Shown here: positions 7,953 to 16,747 of the stretch, in pieces
How the letters are laid out: every line of letters starts with the position of its first letter
Numbering within the stretch: the stretch's first letter is position 1
Assembly (NCBI RefSeq): GCF_011927795.1
Contig: NZ_JAATJJ010000001.1
Coordinates: forward strand, 682,001-746,000
DNA from: Saonia flava
Lineage (GTDB): Bacteria; Bacteroidota; Bacteroidia; Flavobacteriales; Flavobacteriaceae
DNA: 64,000 nucleotides
Direction: 5' to 3'
Notes under the pieces: model-generated
The model's database searches: none
What the model was told of the DNA's origin: nothing
What the model saw: the letters and a program-made list of their open reading frames with translations, nothing else
Translations under genes and position numbers: made by a program

Positions 7953-9467
7953 CTACTCCCTCTTTACTATAACCCTTTGATATCGCGTTAAAGCAGGGAA
8001 TCCGGCATCCGTACCTTCAACAATTACATGAAACTCCTCCCCTATTTTAGCATTTTCGGGCAATTGAACCATGACAGATTCTTCTTCGGTATTGTATGTA
8101 ACAATTGCCGTTCCATCACCTGCTTCTGCATAGGGCCACACTTTAAAAGACACATCATGCCCATCTGGATCATCAAAGGCAAGATTCAGCGTGATTTTTT
8201 CACCGATAGTTGCTCTAATATTTGTTCCTTCGGCAACCTTAATCAGTGGAGCGTGGTTGGCCGCCTTAAATGATTTTATACACCAATCTGCACGGGCGGC
8301 AAAATCCATTTGCATAGATTTTATCCAGCGAGTTTGCGGATAACTGGTATCCATCTCACCGGTTTCCGGATTTAAATCCGAGGCAGCTTTACCATCCTCA
8401 TAGCGAAAAGGGTTTTCTTTAGACTTTACAAAACGACCACTCCAGCCACCACGCGAAGGATTCTCGTAATTGGCCAAGCCCACATCAACTAAATGTAAAA
8501 AGGCAGGGGAATCACCCTCAGAGATAAAATCATATTTGGAAAAACTACCACGTTCTGTTTTTGTTATTTTTGAAATATCTCCCTCAAAATGGTTGGGATC
8601 ACCCATTTGCTTTTGACCATCGCCATACGTGTAGTATTTTTTAAACAAGGGCCCATGGTTATTAATAATGTTAGGCCCCATAAAACTACCTTCCAAATAA
8701 GGTTGTTGGCTTTTGGGCACCACCATTTTCCATGGGTAAGCAAAGCACCAAAATTGATTGGCATTGTAAAAAACCCTAATCTCTGGCCAATTTGGGCCAA
8801 TGTATTTATTGTAGGTGGCATCTTGATCCATAATAGTGTAGATTATCGCTTTTTTAGAAACCTTTTCCTTAATTGCTTTCCAGTTTCTTTTCTTGGAATA
8901 GTCTTCTTCAATGGATTTTAAGGCACGGGCAATGGTATTGGTACCTCCCCAAGCCTGCAAAAAGATTTCTCTCGTGTCATCGTCCAATAATTTTTGGGCA
9001 ATCCATTCTGAACCCTCGGTGCGTTGATCCATTTCACCTTCAAAATCAATGTTACCCACCTTCACCAAATCCAATAAATCTTCAGCGGATGGATAATTTT
9101 TATCATGCAACAATAGATTGGGATGTACTTTTTTATATTCTGTCAACAATTCTTCTATCCAACTGGTTCCGGGCCAACGTAAATTGGTGATGTTTTCCCC
9201 GTAAATATTTCGAGTCATCTCCATTTCCGAAGTGAACTTGGTCCCCTTTCCATCTCCCTTCCAGTGCCACATGGAACTAGAATACACCAAACCTTCTGTA
9301 TCAAACTCATTGGTATACATAAGATAACGGATAAACGTATCTACATCGTCTATTTCTCCATCTGTGGTAACAATAGTTCTAGGTTTATCGTTTTGTGGCT
9401 GCGCAATTGTAAACAAAGGTGTTATGAGTATAATTACTTGAACTGTGAGGCAAAAAATCTTTTTCAT
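7953..9467 (-). CDS. Secreted DUF1593 nucleoside-hydrolase-like protein
   Basis: Exported protein with an N-terminal DUF1593 (Sde182-like, nucleoside-hydrolase fold) domain and a C-terminal immunoglobulin-like beta domain. The frame opens at 9539, but I place the start at ATG 9467, giving the signal peptide MKKIFCLTVQVIILITPLF ending near TIAQ. The motif RTIVTTDGEIDDVDTFIR is the Asp cluster that binds calcium in nucleoside hydrolases; WGGTNTIARAL is a second conserved block. The C-terminal 90 residues (GEKITLNLAFDDPDGHDVSF onward) form the beta domain. DUF1593 proteins were described as cellulose-associated in Saccharophagus; substrate here is unknown, but a glycosidic-bond role is plausible. 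Last gene of the leftward operon. Confidence 0.85.
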   Translation of the reverse strand: MKKIFCLTVQVIILITPLFTIAQPQNDKPRTIVTTDGEIDDVDTFIRYLMYTNEFDTEGLVYSSSMWHWKGDGKGTKFTSEMEMTRNIYGENITNLRWPGTSWIEELLTEYKKVHPNLLLHDKNYPSAEDLLDLVKVGNIDFEGEMDQRTEGSEWIAQKLLDDDTREIFLQAWGGTNTIARALKSIEEDYSKKRNWKAIKEKVSKKAIIYTIMDQDATYNKYIGPNWPEIRVFYNANQFWCFAYPWKMVVPKSQQPYLEGSFMGPNIINNHGPLFKKYYTYGDGQKQMGDPNHFEGDISKITKTERGSFSKYDFISEGDSPAFLHLVDVGLANYENPSRGGWSGRFVKSKENPFRYEDGKAASDLNPETGEMDTSYPQTRWIKSMQMDFAARADWCIKSFKAANHAPLIKVAEGTNIRATIGEKITLNLAFDDPDGHDVSFKVWPYAEAGDGTAIVTYNTEEESVMVQLPENAKIGEEFHVIVEGTDAGFPALTRYQRVIVKRE

Positions 9468-9538
9468 GTTAAAGTCATTTTCTATAACTGTTTTAATCTT
9501 AGGTTTTCTTTTGTAATTTCTGTTTAGACTATTATTCA

Positions 9539-10567
9539 TTAAAATTCTAAATAAACATCAAAAAAAGGAAGCACTTGCTGGGGAATACGACCTTCTTTGG
9601 TATAAATATCACTAACATGTGTACCTATGTATTCTTCCGAAAAATGGGCAACTCCCACATTTTCCAACTGTTGACTAAACATTTTACATTGAATAGTAAA
9701 ACGTTCGCCAGCATTCCTGCCCCAGTCTAATTTAATAGCCTTTAACTTTTTTAGATTGTCAATATAGTCCGGTACCATATATAATGGCATGTTTTTATGC
9801 CATTTTTTCAACACTTCTTGATTCACTTTTAACTGTTCATTATCGTATTCAAAAGGAAGGTCACAATAAAAGGGTGGTTTATTGGAGTTTGGTGACCAAG
9901 AACGTCCAAAAGCCATCATAACCTTACCAAAATAAGTCTTAGAAAGACCTTCTAGAGTATTTATTTCAGAAAGCTCTTTAAAGGTGTTGCTGTTAGGTCC
10001 ATATTCACGAACAATAGCCAAAGCACCGGGACTTATTGCATAAACGGTCCCAAACACCTCAGGGTATTTCATTGCTATTTTTAAGGCTCCGTAGCCACCC
10101 ATACTGTGCCCAGTGATACCACGACTTTCCTTTTTAGCAAGAGTTCGATAATTTTTATCTACATGATTTACAACATCAAAAACAGTAAAATCTTCCCAAT
10201 TACCAAAAACACCTGAATTAGAATAAAAACTTCCGTCATAAGTAGTTTTTTGGTCCGACATAACCATAATAAAAGGATCAATTTTATTTTCTACAATGGC
10301 ATAATCCAATATGCCCTGCATTTGTGTTAATAATTTATCGTCAGTAAGAAAACCATGCAAAAAATAGATGACAGGATATTTTTTATCTGATTTTCCATAA
10401 TTTGGAGGCAAATACACTGAGACAGAACGTTTAGGATTTTCCCCGAATTTATTTTCTAAATTTTTTGAATAAATAGAATCAATTACAACTTTTCCCTTGT
10501 CAATTGTTTGGCCATGAGCCAAAACACAAACACTTATCATTAAAGAGAATACTATTATTTTTTTCAT
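9539..10567 (-). CDS. Secreted alpha/beta-hydrolase esterase (esterase D / PF00756 type)
   Basis: Exported serine esterase resembling the feruloyl-esterase/S-formylglutathione-hydrolase family. The signal peptide is MKKIIVFSLMISVCVLAHGQ. The core starts with SVSVYLPPNYGKSDKKYPVI and the oxyanion segment is YFLHGFLTDD. The nucleophile Ser155 lies in GHSMGGYGALKIA. The family acts on acyl esters of carbohydrates or phenolic acids; the actual ester here is unknown. The gene lies one base after the AtuA C-terminal-domain gene, so it is surely co-transcribed with it. Length (342 residues) is normal. Confidence 0.88.
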   Translation of the reverse strand: MKKIIVFSLMISVCVLAHGQTIDKGKVVIDSIYSKNLENKFGENPKRSVSVYLPPNYGKSDKKYPVIYFLHGFLTDDKLLTQMQGILDYAIVENKIDPFIMVMSDQKTTYDGSFYSNSGVFGNWEDFTVFDVVNHVDKNYRTLAKKESRGITGHSMGGYGALKIAMKYPEVFGTVYAISPGALAIVREYGPNSNTFKELSEINTLEGLSKTYFGKVMMAFGRSWSPNSNKPPFYCDLPFEYDNEQLKVNQEVLKKWHKNMPLYMVPDYIDNLKKLKAIKLDWGRNAGERFTIQCKMFSQQLENVGVAHFSEEYIGTHVSDIYTKEGRIPQQVLPFFDVYLEF

Positions 10568-10568
10568 A

Positions 10569-10877
10569 TTATTTGGTTTTAATGGACATATCCATTAAAT
10601 GTCCCCCTAAAGATTTACCATGTTTGTCCAAAGCTAAAGAACGTGTTACTCCTCCTCCTAATGCATCATACAAGACAAAATTAAGAGCTGAAATATTTGG
10701 CAACTCATACCTAATAATTTCACCTTTAACCACTTCCGAAAAATGTTTTTTTACTTTTTCCACGGTTACTTCTTTAAGTAACAATGAATAATCCTTGTCG
10801 TGATAAGCAACAACTGAAATATTGGCAATATTTCCCTTGTCCCCTGTTCTGGAATGTGCTATTTCCCTTAATTTCAT
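10569..10877 (-). CDS. AtuA C-terminal ferredoxin-fold domain protein
   Basis: A 102-residue protein equivalent to the C-terminal domain of AtuA-type proteins. The signature MKLREIAHSRTGDKGNIANI is typical, followed by YELPNISALNFVLYDALGGG. No signal peptide, so cytoplasmic. Its ATG follows the TAA stop of the AtuA gene with no base between, in the same frame. The two therefore look like one ancestral protein split by a single stop codon, although separate genes are common in this family. Function is expected to require the partner. Exact reaction is unknown. Confidence 0.85.
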   Translation of the reverse strand: MKLREIAHSRTGDKGNIANISVVAYHDKDYSLLLKEVTVEKVKKHFSEVVKGEIIRYELPNISALNFVLYDALGGGVTRSLALDKHGKSLGGHLMDMSIKTK

Positions 10878-12227
10878 TTAGAGAGATTTATAATGGACTT
10901 CTGGTTGAACTAATGTTTCCTTTATTAATATGGATTGTATGGCCACAACTTTTTGGACATTTTTAAAAACTCCTCCACCACCTGCAGGCCCGTTGGTATA
11001 TAGTGCCTCTACTTCATTCCCAATTTTAATAGCCTCTTTTCTTGTTGATGTCCTCGCAGCCACTCGTACTCTTATTTCATAGGGATTTATATCTAATTTA
11101 GTATTCCCATATAGGGAATTTTGCCCAATACAATCAAAACGCACCTCTTTTACCTCTGGCAAATATGTAGAAATTCTAGTTTTAAGAATGGATATTGCCA
11201 ATTGCGCTCTTTCAATGGCCCCAGGTCCTCCGTAACTAATTTGGCCTTCTCCTATAAAACCATCTTCATAGCCAATAGATACTTTTAATTTGCCCGTTTT
11301 CTCCTTACCCTTACCTCCTATTACTTCAATTTTATTCTTTTCAACTTCCTTAAAAGTGACTTCACTAAAATCAGCAATTACATCGGGCGTTAGATAATTT
11401 TTAGGGTCATGAATTTCGTACAACAATTGTTCTTTACAGGTTGCTGTAGTAACCATTCCACCAGCATTGGGTAATTTGGAAATAGTAAAACTTCCTTGGG
11501 AGGTTACTTCAGCAATGGGGAAACCAAGGTTGGCCAAATCTGGAACATCTTTATAACCTGGATCAGCAAAATACCCCCCGGTAATGTGCCCTCCACACTC
11601 CATTAAATGACCTAAAATTGTGCCTTTTCCAAGGAGTTCATAATCATTAAAAGACCAACTAAATTCGTACACGAGGGGTGCAATAAAAAGGGAAGGGTCT
11701 GAAAACCTTCCAGTAATTACAATATCTGCTCCATTTTCTAGAGCTTCTACCGCAGCACTTGCCCCAATGTAGGCATTGGCGGAAATAATGGAATTCCCCA
11801 AAGAGGACATGGTTTTTTTAGTTTCTAAAAGCTCATAATCATTCTTTTGCACAAAAGTTAAAACCTCATCTCCTGTTATGGCGGCCACTTTTAACTTTTT
11901 CAGTCCCAAATTTTTCGCTACTTCTATTACCTTTTCCATGGCCGAAACAGGATTTGCAGCACCCATATTTGTTATGATTTTAACCCCATTTTGTATACAC
12001 GCAGGAAGACACATATACATACGCTCTTCCAATAAGGGATCATAACCCATTTTTGGATTCAATGATTTTCTTTGTTGCGCCAGAGCTATGGTACGTTCTG
12101 CCAAACATTCAAAAACCAAATAATCCAATTCCCCTTTCTTGGCAAGTTGCAATGCTGGTTCTATTCGGTCACCAGAATATCCGGCACCCGAACCGATTCT
12201 AATTTTTTTATTCTTCTTATCAATCAT
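10878..12227 (-). CDS. Acyclic terpene utilisation AtuA family protein (DUF1446)
   Basis: Cytoplasmic protein of the DUF1446/AtuA family. AtuA is encoded in the Pseudomonas geraniol/citronellol degradation operon, but its biochemical role is not settled. Family features are IRIGSGAGYSGDRIEPALQL at the N-terminus, YLVFECLAERTIALAQ, the ITNMGAANP motif, DIVITGRFSDPSLFIAPL and HITGGYFADPGYKDVPD. The gene starts directly after the stop of the upstream carboxylesterase and is directly followed by the AtuA C-terminal-domain gene. No acyl-CoA carboxylase genes are nearby, so the role may differ from that in Pseudomonas. Its neighbours (esterases, CitMHS transporter) suggest catabolism of a released carboxylic acid. 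Confidence 0.88.
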   Translation of the reverse strand: MIDKKNKKIRIGSGAGYSGDRIEPALQLAKKGELDYLVFECLAERTIALAQQRKSLNPKMGYDPLLEERMYMCLPACIQNGVKIITNMGAANPVSAMEKVIEVAKNLGLKKLKVAAITGDEVLTFVQKNDYELLETKKTMSSLGNSIISANAYIGASAAVEALENGADIVITGRFSDPSLFIAPLVYEFSWSFNDYELLGKGTILGHLMECGGHITGGYFADPGYKDVPDLANLGFPIAEVTSQGSFTISKLPNAGGMVTTATCKEQLLYEIHDPKNYLTPDVIADFSEVTFKEVEKNKIEVIGGKGKEKTGKLKVSIGYEDGFIGEGQISYGGPGAIERAQLAISILKTRISTYLPEVKEVRFDCIGQNSLYGNTKLDINPYEIRVRVAARTSTRKEAIKIGNEVEALYTNGPAGGGGVFKNVQKVVAIQSILIKETLVQPEVHYKSL

Positions 12228-13772
12228 TTAATCTTTCTCTATACTTCTATAATAAGAATCCCATACCTTCATTTTTCCTAAATCGGGCAATTGCTTTGTC
12301 TCAATTCTTTTGTCTATAATTACGACCTTGTTATTTATTGAATTATAAGCATTCCAAATAGGTAAGTTTTTTCCATTTGGATTACCATATTTGACAAAAT
12401 TGGTCCAATAGGTTGACATTGTATTGGCAATTTTATAATCTATTTTTTCCCAAGGCCTATCAGATGTATTCAAATTATCGTAGGCATATACTATCTCACT
12501 AGAATGAAAGGCCCCAAAATTTGTACTTTCATCATAAAAAGGAAGATTCCTATTAAAATTATAAAGGTAAACTTTTGAACTACCTGTAGTGCTTTGCATA
12601 CCAGCCCAAGTATATACCTGTAAACCAAATGTTTCGTCTCTACCTAAATGCTTTTGGGCAATACTTGCTTCTTTATCCGAATCACCTGGATATTGCTCTA
12701 AGAAAGTATCTGCCATACCTCCAAAACGAGATATCATCCATGCTTTATAGTCAGCTGAAGATCTATTTCCACTACCTACAAGATCATCTTTATTCCATCC
12801 CATAAGCATAGGTACATCATTCTGTATTCCTTCTTTATAGGTATTGTATATACTTTTAGGAATTATATATCCATCTATAACGGGCCAAGAAGTTCCGCCA
12901 GACTGTGCTAATAACTCCTCCGCACTCATTTTTCTAAGTTCTTTCAAAGAATTTACCTTCAATTCATTGGCGTATTCCAAACCTGTTGTTTCAGCACTGG
13001 CCAAATTCTGTTTTGGTCTATTGGGTTGTGTTCTAAAGCTTCCACCACTTTCAGCAATAGCTTTATGAAAGAGACCTTTTGCCAATGGAGAGGTAGTTAA
13101 ATAATTTACAGCAAAAGCACCAGCCGATTGGCCGGCAATTGTTACGTTGTTAGGGTCTCCTCCAAAGGCACTAATATTACCCTTTACCCACTTTAATGCC
13201 GCAATCATATCTAACAGAGCATAATTCCCAGAAGATTTATTTTTAGACTCTGCAGTTAACTCTGGATGAGCCATAAATCCAAAAACGCCAACACGGTAAT
13301 TAATACTAACAAATACTACGTCTTTTTTTGCAGTAGACGTACCATCATATATAGGGCATCCGCTACCTCCACTTCTAAATCCACCACCATATATATAAAC
13401 CAATACAGGTTTTTTAACTTCTTTTTTTATTGATTTTGTCCACACATTCAAATAAAGGCAATCTTCACTTATAGGAGCTTCTGGAATAAGATATTCCTTA
13501 GGCCAAAACATAAAAGGGGTTGGTTTGGCCTGCATGGGGCTTGCCCCAAATTCATAACATTTCTTAATGTCCTTCCACGGTTTTTTGGGAATAGGAGCTT
13601 TCCATCTCAATTCATTTATAGGAGGTTCGGCATAGGGAATACCCTTAAAAACCTTAATGTTTTCTTGAAGCAGAACACCTTCTACTTTTCCTGAGTTCGT
13701 CTCCACTATGGGGCCCTGGGCGATTAAAAACATAGGAGTTAATATCCATACTAATAATATGTATTTATTCAT
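12228..13772 (-). CDS. Secreted type-B carboxylesterase (first of four)
   Basis: Exported carboxylesterase/lipase of the PF00135 family. The signal peptide is MNKYILLVWILTPMFLIAQ. Conserved blocks are FKGIPYAEPP, SEDCLYLNVW (residues 102-111), the oxyanion loop YIYGGGF (126-132), and the nucleophile Ser216 in IAGQSAGAF. The catalytic His is probably in GAFHSSEIVYAY. Length (514 residues) is complete. The ATG of atuA follows its stop directly. With the CitMHS transporter and the second esterase upstream it forms a tight cluster, pointing to release and uptake of an organic acid. Substrate not known. Confidence 0.9.
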   Translation of the reverse strand: MNKYILLVWILTPMFLIAQGPIVETNSGKVEGVLLQENIKVFKGIPYAEPPINELRWKAPIPKKPWKDIKKCYEFGASPMQAKPTPFMFWPKEYLIPEAPISEDCLYLNVWTKSIKKEVKKPVLVYIYGGGFRSGGSGCPIYDGTSTAKKDVVFVSINYRVGVFGFMAHPELTAESKNKSSGNYALLDMIAALKWVKGNISAFGGDPNNVTIAGQSAGAFAVNYLTTSPLAKGLFHKAIAESGGSFRTQPNRPKQNLASAETTGLEYANELKVNSLKELRKMSAEELLAQSGGTSWPVIDGYIIPKSIYNTYKEGIQNDVPMLMGWNKDDLVGSGNRSSADYKAWMISRFGGMADTFLEQYPGDSDKEASIAQKHLGRDETFGLQVYTWAGMQSTTGSSKVYLYNFNRNLPFYDESTNFGAFHSSEIVYAYDNLNTSDRPWEKIDYKIANTMSTYWTNFVKYGNPNGKNLPIWNAYNSINNKVVIIDKRIETKQLPDLGKMKVWDSYYRSIEKD

Positions 13773-13791
13773 ATTGTACTTCTTTTCTAGG

Positions 13792-15093
13792 TTAAATGGG
13801 TATTACTCCAATTAAAATAGCAACCAAAGCCATTACAATAGTAGTTGCAAAGGCATATTTAAAAGTGAAGCGCTGGTGCTCTGCCAAATCTACTTTTGCC
13901 AATCCAATTAAAAGAAATGTAGTTGCCGTAAGCGGGCTCAGTGGGAATCCTGTAGTCATTTGACCTAAAATAGCGGCTTGTCCCACACTTATTTGTGCCA
14001 CTCCCATTTGCCCTGCTACCTCGGCTATTACAGGTAAAAAGCCAAAATAAAAGGAATCTGGATCAAATACCATACTCAATGGCATACCTGCAACTGCCAT
14101 TATAACGGGTATTTGCTGTCCCGCACTTTGGGGTATTACATTGGCTGCGGCATTTGCCATTTCCGAAATCATTCCGGATTCCTTCATAATACCCGTAAAA
14201 ACACCTGCTGCCAACAAAATACTTGCCATTAACAATGAAGCCTTGGCATGCGCATCTATTCGCTTTTTCTGCTCTGAAAGACTTGAATAATTTACGGTTA
14301 AAGCGATAATTGCTCCAAGCATAAATACTAATGCAGGAGCTATTTTTCCAGAAACCAACGTGGTAATTACCAGTATCGTCAAAGTAATATTAAACCAAAA
14401 TAAATTTGGTCTACGTAATTGACGCTCTTTATACGAAAGTTCCCTTGAGTAATGTTCATTTACATGTTTCGAAGAATCAATTTTTAACCTTTTTGCTTCT
14501 TTTTTTCCCAAATACCAAGCTACCAGAATCACAAACAATAGCCCAAACAACTGAGGTATCATAACTGGTGTGTATAAATCTGTAATTTCAACTTGCAATG
14601 CAGTTGCTGCTCTAATTGTAGGCCCCCCCCAGGGTACCAAATTCATAGTTCCTGCCCCCAAAGCTACAACACAAGCCAATACTCTACGATCCATTTGAAG
14701 TTTCTCAAACAACGGCAACATAGCAGGTATGGCAATCAAAAAAGTTACTGCTCCAGAACCATCTAAATGTACAATCATTGCAAGAACCGCCGTGCCTATT
14801 GTTATTTTGGAGGGATTGTGCCCCACTAATCTTAGAATAGTATTAATAATGGGATCAAACATGCCTGCGTCTGTAAGAACACCAAAAAAAAGTATGGCGA
14901 ACACAAACATGGCAACCACAGGTGCAATGTTCTTAATACCTTCCACTGCAAATGTTGCAGTTTCCAAACCAAATCCCGCTAGTAATGACCCTGCAATGGG
15001 GACCAAAATTAAAGCAGTTAAGGCGCTCACCTTTTTAGAAAGGATGAGCGCCAGTAAAAGTATTGTTATTCCTAATCCCGTATAGAGAATCAA
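13792..15093 (-). CDS. CitMHS-family organic-anion transporter
   Basis: Inner-membrane transporter of the CitMHS family (citrate-metal:proton symporters such as Bacillus CitM). It has 433 residues and about 12 hydrophobic segments. Recognisable features are GVLTDAGMFDPIINTILRL, MIVHLDGSGAVTFLIAIPAM (membrane re-entrant type motif) and LGAGTMNLVPWGGPTIRAAT. Citrate complexed with a divalent cation is the known substrate of the family, but other carboxylates are possible. Its start overlaps the stop of the upstream carboxylesterase by four bases, which implies translational coupling and a shared pathway: ester hydrolysis outside, acid import here. Confidence 0.88.
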   Translation of the reverse strand: MILYTGLGITILLLALILSKKVSALTALILVPIAGSLLAGFGLETATFAVEGIKNIAPVVAMFVFAILFFGVLTDAGMFDPIINTILRLVGHNPSKITIGTAVLAMIVHLDGSGAVTFLIAIPAMLPLFEKLQMDRRVLACVVALGAGTMNLVPWGGPTIRAATALQVEITDLYTPVMIPQLFGLLFVILVAWYLGKKEAKRLKIDSSKHVNEHYSRELSYKERQLRRPNLFWFNITLTILVITTLVSGKIAPALVFMLGAIIALTVNYSSLSEQKKRIDAHAKASLLMASILLAAGVFTGIMKESGMISEMANAAANVIPQSAGQQIPVIMAVAGMPLSMVFDPDSFYFGFLPVIAEVAGQMGVAQISVGQAAILGQMTTGFPLSPLTATTFLLIGLAKVDLAEHQRFTFKYAFATTIVMALVAILIGVIPI

Positions 15094-16718
15094 TTTTTAA
15101 AAGCTTTATCCAAAAACTCATACCGAGCATCATTCGTTGCTTTAATCTGCTTGCTTTGAGTATCTATTATCATTACAGGAGGCATTTTATCTTTTGCTTT
15201 TGCAGCATCCCATTGAGGGAGACCATCCATATTTGGATTTCCAGTTTTTATAAAGTTTGCAAAATAATTGGACATGTCTTCAGATACTTTAAAATCATCT
15301 TCTGTCCATGCATAATCGTCCACTAAATGAAGGTTGCCCATACAATATTCAATTTCACAAGCATGTGGTGCTCCCACAGGTTCTGGAGCTTTAGGGGCAT
15401 CTTCACTCTTTTTGACCGTCCCTCCAGCAAGTCCCGAAGCTAACGTATTGTCTCTCAATGGAGGTCGCTTTTTGCTATATAGATAGCGATAAACAGGTTG
15501 GTCGCTATGTTTTCTATGAAGATCAAACCATTTCCACGTACTGTAAGCAATAAATCTATCTGAAGATAAAGCAGTCGCGGATAATTCAATTTCCTTTTCT
15601 GTACCGGAAGGATACAATTCAAGAACCCTATTATATTCCTTAGGGTAAGCCTCCTTTACTTTGTTTTCATAATTCTCTTTTGTATAAGGGCCTTGAGTAA
15701 ATGCCATTCCAGGAATTTCGGCCGAGTTCCATCCCAATAACAACGGTACCATAGCTTGTTCTTTGCTTTCAAAAATTTCGGTTAAGGTTTTAGGCAAGAA
15801 ATAACCATCTAAAACTGCTGGAAAACCAAACCTTTTGCTTTCATTATAGATTTCATAAACATCCCTTGTGCTTAATTTTCTTAAATCTGCTATTGAGTTG
15901 TAACCTGCTTTTAATGCAAATTCCACTCCTAATTTCTCTGCTTCTTCCAGAGATACGGGAGCCATTGTAGGGTTTATACCTGCTCCGCTTTCACCAATTG
16001 CCCCAGCTATTAAATTCTTGGAAAGAGGGGAAGCCATTTGTTGGCTTACGCCTATTGACCCAGCTGACTCACCGGCGATGGTCACTTTGTTGGGATCACC
16101 CCCAAAAGCAGCTATATTTTTTTGCACCCATTTTAATGCCGCATTCTGATCTAACAGACCATAATTGCCAGAACCTTTATAGGAAGTCTCTGCACTTAAA
16201 TCTGGATGTGCCAAAAAGCCAAACACATTTAGTCTATAATTTACCGTTACAGCTACAATGCCTTTCTTGGCCATACTTTCACCATCATATCTATATTCTG
16301 AGGCATCTCCAGCAACATTGCCCCCTCCAAAGAAGTAAACCAAAACTGGCAAATCTTTTGTATTTCTTTTAGCTGGAGTCCATATATTTAAATACAGACA
16401 ATCTTCACTTACACCATTGGAGCGGGATTTCATATCACCAAAAACCATAGTTTGCATGGGTCTAGGTCCAAAAGCTTTTGTTTCTTTTACACCACTCCAA
16501 TTATCCATTGGCTGAGGTGCTTTCCATCGTAAATCCCCTACAGGTGGCTTAGCAAAAGGTACACCAAAATAGGTTTGTATTCCTGTATGGGTACTGTAGT
16601 TTCCCTCGATTATCCCATTCTCTGTTTTCGCCTGAACAGGAAACGAATTTAAATTCTGGGCATTTGTTTTGTAATACGCCATTAGTGTTAAAACACTACA
16701 TACTATTAATTTCTTCAT
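15090..16718 (-). CDS. Secreted type-B carboxylesterase (second of four)
   Basis: PF00135 esterase with signal peptide MKKLIVCSVLTLMAYYKTNA. Conserved SEDCLYLNIW (residues 104-113), oxyanion FFGGGN (129-134) and nucleophile Ser218 in IAGESAGSIG. The His is probably in GAPHACEIEYCMG. An insert rich in Pro and Ala (KKSEDAPKAPEPVGAPHA) precedes the catalytic His. It shares GESAG-type active-site context with the esterase at 12228, unlike the other two, whose elbow reads GxSGGGAK. The last four bases overlap the start of the transporter gene. Substrate not known. Confidence 0.9.
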   Translation of the reverse strand: MKKLIVCSVLTLMAYYKTNAQNLNSFPVQAKTENGIIEGNYSTHTGIQTYFGVPFAKPPVGDLRWKAPQPMDNWSGVKETKAFGPRPMQTMVFGDMKSRSNGVSEDCLYLNIWTPAKRNTKDLPVLVYFFGGGNVAGDASEYRYDGESMAKKGIVAVTVNYRLNVFGFLAHPDLSAETSYKGSGNYGLLDQNAALKWVQKNIAAFGGDPNKVTIAGESAGSIGVSQQMASPLSKNLIAGAIGESGAGINPTMAPVSLEEAEKLGVEFALKAGYNSIADLRKLSTRDVYEIYNESKRFGFPAVLDGYFLPKTLTEIFESKEQAMVPLLLGWNSAEIPGMAFTQGPYTKENYENKVKEAYPKEYNRVLELYPSGTEKEIELSATALSSDRFIAYSTWKWFDLHRKHSDQPVYRYLYSKKRPPLRDNTLASGLAGGTVKKSEDAPKAPEPVGAPHACEIEYCMGNLHLVDDYAWTEDDFKVSEDMSNYFANFIKTGNPNMDGLPQWDAAKAKDKMPPVMIIDTQSKQIKATNDARYEFLDKAFKN

Positions 16719-16747
16719 TCTGTATAAATATTAATTCTTCTTTTTGA

